Shown here piece by piece: positions 31,858-34,533 of a DNA stretch of 34,533 nt. The stretch comes from Candidatus Eiseniibacteriota bacterium (GTDB lineage Bacteria; Eisenbacteria; RBG-16-71-46): contig JADLGX010000557.1 of assembly GCA_020849095.1 (NCBI GenBank), positions 1-34,533 on the forward strand, given 5' to 3'. The notes under the pieces are model-generated. The model saw only the letters and a program-made list of their open reading frames with translations. It searched no databases and had not been told where the DNA came from. Positions within the stretch are counted from its first letter, which is position 1; the number at the start of each line of letters is the position of its first letter. The position numbers were made by a program, and so were the translations under genes.

Positions 31858-34533
31858 TCAGCGGATGCGCACGACACGCCTGCCGGTCTGGCCGTCTCCG
31901 TGGCGCACCTGCAGCCAGAACACGCCTGCTCCGGCGTCCGCCCCCGCCGCCGTCCTGCCGTCCCAGCCGAACACGTGGCGGCCGGCCGAAAGCCTGCGCT
32001 CCGCCGATGACGCCACGAGGCGCCCCTGGGCGTCGAAGACGAGCCAGCGGACCGGCTCTGCACGGCCGATCGTGAGCTCGAAGTGCAGCGTGTTCGCGAA
32101 CGGATTGCCTCGCAGCACGAGTCCGTCCGGTGTGCCCCCCGGCTCCACCGCGAGAGGACCGAAGGCGGCCGAGTCGCGCTCCATCTCGACCGGCTGCGCG
32201 CGCCCGTTCGCCACCCAGGCGTCGTACAGCTCCTGGCCGGCCGTGTTGGTGGTGTTCTGGTCGCGGAGGAACTCCACGTAGTCGCGGCTGGTGCTCTGGT
32301 AGAGCAGGCGCACCTTCACGGTGCGCGCGCTCGCCGGAAGCGGATAGCCGGCCACGTCCCAGTTCTGGCCGTCCGCGTACCGCGGCCCCGGCCCCTCGTG
32401 TTCCGGATCCACCGGCTCGCCGCCGAAGCCCGCGAAGGCCGTGTTGGTGAAGCCCGCGGGCGGGATGCGGTTGTCCAGGTACACCGTGTCGTTGAGCGCG
32501 AAGTGGAACGACGGCCCTCCCGCCCCCGCACCGAGCGCCGCGGCCAGACCGGGCGAGATCCCGAGATGCGTCTCGTAGGTGCGAAGCAGCGGGTCGGCGG
32601 TGAGCAGCCCGCTCGACGCGTCGTAAGCGCCGCTCGTCAGGACCGGAGCGCCGAACCCGTCATACGCGGTCAGCTCGATCCAGATCCGCCGGCCCTCGGG
32701 GTATCCCGTGGGAAGCTTGTGGCCGGAACGGTTCGTGACCGTCACGATCGCGCGCGTGCTGTCCCCTTCGGGCACCACCTCCACGTCGAGTGCGGCCGCC
32801 TTTCCGAGGAGTTCCCGCGAGCGCACTGCTCCATCGGCGAGCGCCGTCGCGTCGGTCTCGCCCGGATACAGCGTGCCGACCACGCCGAGCATCCACGAGC
32901 TTCCGCCCGAGAGGTCGTGGCGCGGCAGGTCGGAGCGCGTCTGGGCGAGCGGATCGCTGCAGCCCTTGCCGTTCGCGTCGGGCATGTGACAGGCCTGGCA
33001 GGAACTCGCCATGCCGCCGGGCTTCGTCCCGACGAACTCCGGCGCGTACACGCCCGCGGGGAACGCGCTGTGCTTCCACTCGCTGTAGGTGCGCTCGAGC
33101 GGCATGACGTCGCTCGACAGCAGGCTCGGCGCTCGCTCGTCGAGCGGGCCCGGAACGTAGTCCCGGTCTCCCGCCCGGACGAAGACGGGATTGGACACGT
33201 CGTGGCACGTTCCGCAGAAGTCGCTGCTCCGGTGGAACGCGGACGAGAGAACCTGATGCGGCGCGACGGTGTCGCTGTACGGGCCGCGGCGGCGCGCCTG
33301 CGGGTCGATCACCATCTGGCCGTTCGAGTAGTTCACCGGCGTGTGTCCCGGAAGCAGGCTCAGGAGCACGCCATCGTCCTCCGGCGGGCTCACGTTGCCC
33401 GCGTCCACGGGGTCCACCAGCCGGTGGCACAGGTCGCAGTTCACGCCGTCACGATCGGCGCTGCCCAGCGCGCTCCCGTCCGTCGGCTGGCTGCGGCCCG
33501 CCATCCAGCCATTCATCGAATGGCAGCGAATGCACAGGTCGCCGGCGCCGGGCGCATCCCGGTCCGCGACGGCCAGGCAGGCGTAGAAGAGCGGATCCCT
33601 TCCGGCCTGCGCCATCATGCTGCCCTTGAAGAGGTGCCCGGGCTCGACCGCCGGGGCGTAGCCGCCATGGCAGTTCGTGCACGTGGAGGAACTCTCCAGC
33701 GCTCCCACCTGGAGCGGTTGCGTTCCCGGCAACTCGAAGTCACGCAGGGTGGTCGGAGCGATGCCGCCCGGCGTGGCCGTGACCGCGAAGTTGGCGGCGC
33801 TCGAGTCGCGGCCGGAGTTTCCGCGCGCGTCCCACGCGACGACCTTCACGCGCGCGGCGATCGTGGGCATGTTGGGCACGAACCAGTTCACGCTCCCCGA
33901 GTTCGTGCCGCCGAGCAGCACGGGCGTCCACGGCGCGCTCGCGCCGTCCCGCCAGTAGACGTCGACGGACGTGACCCCCACGTTGTCCGTCGCGCTCCAC
34001 GTGATCGCGTGAGCCGAGCCGCCGACCCAGGAGTTGCCTCCGTCCGGAGAGAGCACGTTGACGACCGGCGGCTGCGAGTCGAGCGCCGTCTGCGGCGTGA
34101 GCGCCGGAGTCAGTTCGGAGAGCGTCGGAATGTTCACGCAGTTCCCGACATTCGCGGCCGTGAGCCCGGGGAACGTGGGGGTGTTCGCGTAGGTCAGGTT
34201 CGTGACCTCGACGAACGTCGTGTAGCCGTCGGCGTCCGAATCCTCGGCCTCGATGGCGTGAATGGCCAGTTGCCGGCCGGCGTCGTTGTTGGAGTAGTTG
34301 CCGATCACGTTCCCGAGCCGCACGCCGTACGGGTTGCGCGCGCCACCGCCGTTCAGGTCGTAGTGGCACACGCCGCAGTGGCCGGTGTGACTCGGCAGGT
34401 TGTCCAGCCGGCTCCCCGCCGCCGCGGTGTACACGTTGAAGAACGACTGGCGAATGGTCGGGCGGGCAGCCGCGGGCGCGGCAAACCACAGGCCCGCCGC
34501 GGCAAGTGCGAATGCTGCGGCGAACGCGATGAA
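31858..34533 (-). CDS. Surface-type hexahaem cytochrome with Ig-like and FlgD-like domains (5' end outside window)
   Basis: The reading frame stays open to the window edge and shows a hydrophobic export segment (AFAAAFALAAAGLWFAAPAAA) in the last 100 bases, so only the first few codons are missing; a GTG at 34434 is not the real start. At least 891 residues are visible. Domains in order: a first CXXCH (CGVCH) with a Ca-binding-like DSDADGYTTF segment; an Ig-like region (PPVVNVLSPDGG to about VAWDARGNSG); five more CXXCH motifs (CTNCH, CIRCH, CDLCH, CGTCH, CQACH); a beta-rich region with NRSGHKLPTGYPEGRRIW; and a C-terminal FlgD-Ig-like domain (RWLVFDAQGRLVAS, GRHVFGWDGR, GVFWLQVRHG). It should be exported and displayed on the surface. 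Not contiguous with the main array and on the far side of several plus-strand genes; a role as terminal reductase or conduit partner is inferred. Confidence 0.87.
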   Translation of the reverse strand, partial: FIAFAAAFALAAAGLWFAAPAAARPTIRQSFFNVYTAAAGSRLDNLPSHTGHCGVCHYDLNGGGARNPYGVRLGNVIGNYSNNDAGRQLAIHAIEAEDSDADGYTTFVEVTNLTYANTPTFPGLTAANVGNCVNIPTLSELTPALTPQTALDSQPPVVNVLSPDGGNSWVGGSAHAITWSATDNVGVTSVDVYWRDGASAPWTPVLLGGTNSGSVNWFVPNMPTIAARVKVVAWDARGNSGRDSSAANFAVTATPGGIAPTTLRDFELPGTQPLQVGALESSSTCTNCHGGYAPAVEPGHLFKGSMMAQAGRDPLFYACLAVADRDAPGAGDLCIRCHSMNGWMAGRSQPTDGSALGSADRDGVNCDLCHRLVDPVDAGNVSPPEDDGVLLSLLPGHTPVNYSNGQMVIDPQARRRGPYSDTVAPHQVLSSAFHRSSDFCGTCHDVSNPVFVRAGDRDYVPGPLDERAPSLLSSDVMPLERTYSEWKHSAFPAGVYAPEFVGTKPGGMASSCQACHMPDANGKGCSDPLAQTRSDLPRHDLSGGSSWMLGVVGTLYPGETDATALADGAVRSRELLGKAAALDVEVVPEGDSTRAIVTVTNRSGHKLPTGYPEGRRIWIELTAYDGFGAPVLTSGAYDASSGLLTADPLLRTYETHLGISPGLAAALGAGAGGPSFHFALNDTVYLDNRIPPAGFTNTAFAGFGGEPVDPEHEGPGPRYADGQNWDVAGYPLPASARTVKVRLLYQSTSRDYVEFLRDQNTTNTAGQELYDAWVANGRAQPVEMERDSAAFGPLAVEPGGTPDGLVLRGNPFANTLHFELTIGRAEPVRWLVFDAQGRLVASSAERRLSAGRHVFGWDGRTAAGADAGAGVFWLQVRHGDGQTGRRVVRIR

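Overview
The window is GC-rich and gene-dense. It suggests an uncultured, environmental, didermic bacterium that respires with very large multihaem c-type cytochromes. Two secreted proteins end in FlgD-Ig / Por-sorting-like C-terminal domains, which is typical of the FCB group and of candidate lineages such as Eisenbacteria. That placement is inferred from style only; no rRNA or other marker gene is present.

Region 1 (191-19751, all on the minus strand) is a long electron-transfer locus that reads from 19751 down to 191. In transcription order it holds: an NHL beta-propeller protein; a hexahaem cytochrome laid out like the OmcS/OmcE filament cytochromes; a 9-haem cytochrome with one extra CX3CH site; a predicted outer-membrane beta-barrel; two CsgG/GNA1162-like lipoproteins; a small secreted protein of unknown function; a 1081-residue cytochrome with 42 CXXCH motifs; a CbcL-like fusion of 13 c-haem motifs to a membrane b-type cytochrome; a Rieske protein; a cytochrome b/b6-like protein; a 9-haem membrane cytochrome; an 18-haem NapC-anchored cytochrome; and a VLCAD-type acyl-CoA dehydrogenase. 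Many junctions are ATGA or GTGA overlaps, and a hairpin with a T-run closes the array. I count 97 CXXCH motifs plus one CX3CH in these genes. The simplest reading is a quinol-to-surface electron path: inner-membrane quinol-oxidising modules, a periplasmic cytochrome chain, an outer-membrane exit, and an extracellular cytochrome filament.

Region 2 (19752-24153, plus strand) holds a 429-bp divergent intergenic region, a membrane protein whose periplasmic part resembles the C-terminal part of CcmF (cytochrome c maturation), and a divergent, apparently K+-independent membrane pyrophosphatase followed by a strong terminator.

Region 3 (24310-31842) is mixed: a secreted alpha/beta hydrolase with a C-terminal sorting-like domain, a GH1 beta-glucosidase, a tandem pair of DinB-fold proteins, S-adenosylhomocysteine hydrolase, a VapBC-type toxin-antitoxin pair and a small ABM-type protein. 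Strong hairpins separate the convergent gene pairs.

Region 4 (31858 to the window end, minus strand) is an incomplete gene for a surface-type hexahaem cytochrome with Ig-like and FlgD-like domains.

The most interesting points are the 42-haem protein, the filament-type cytochrome with its propeller neighbour, the CsgG-like lipoproteins embedded in a cytochrome operon, and a cytochrome b that appears to lack both ligands of the n-side haem (b_H) and carries PPWY in place of PEWY.
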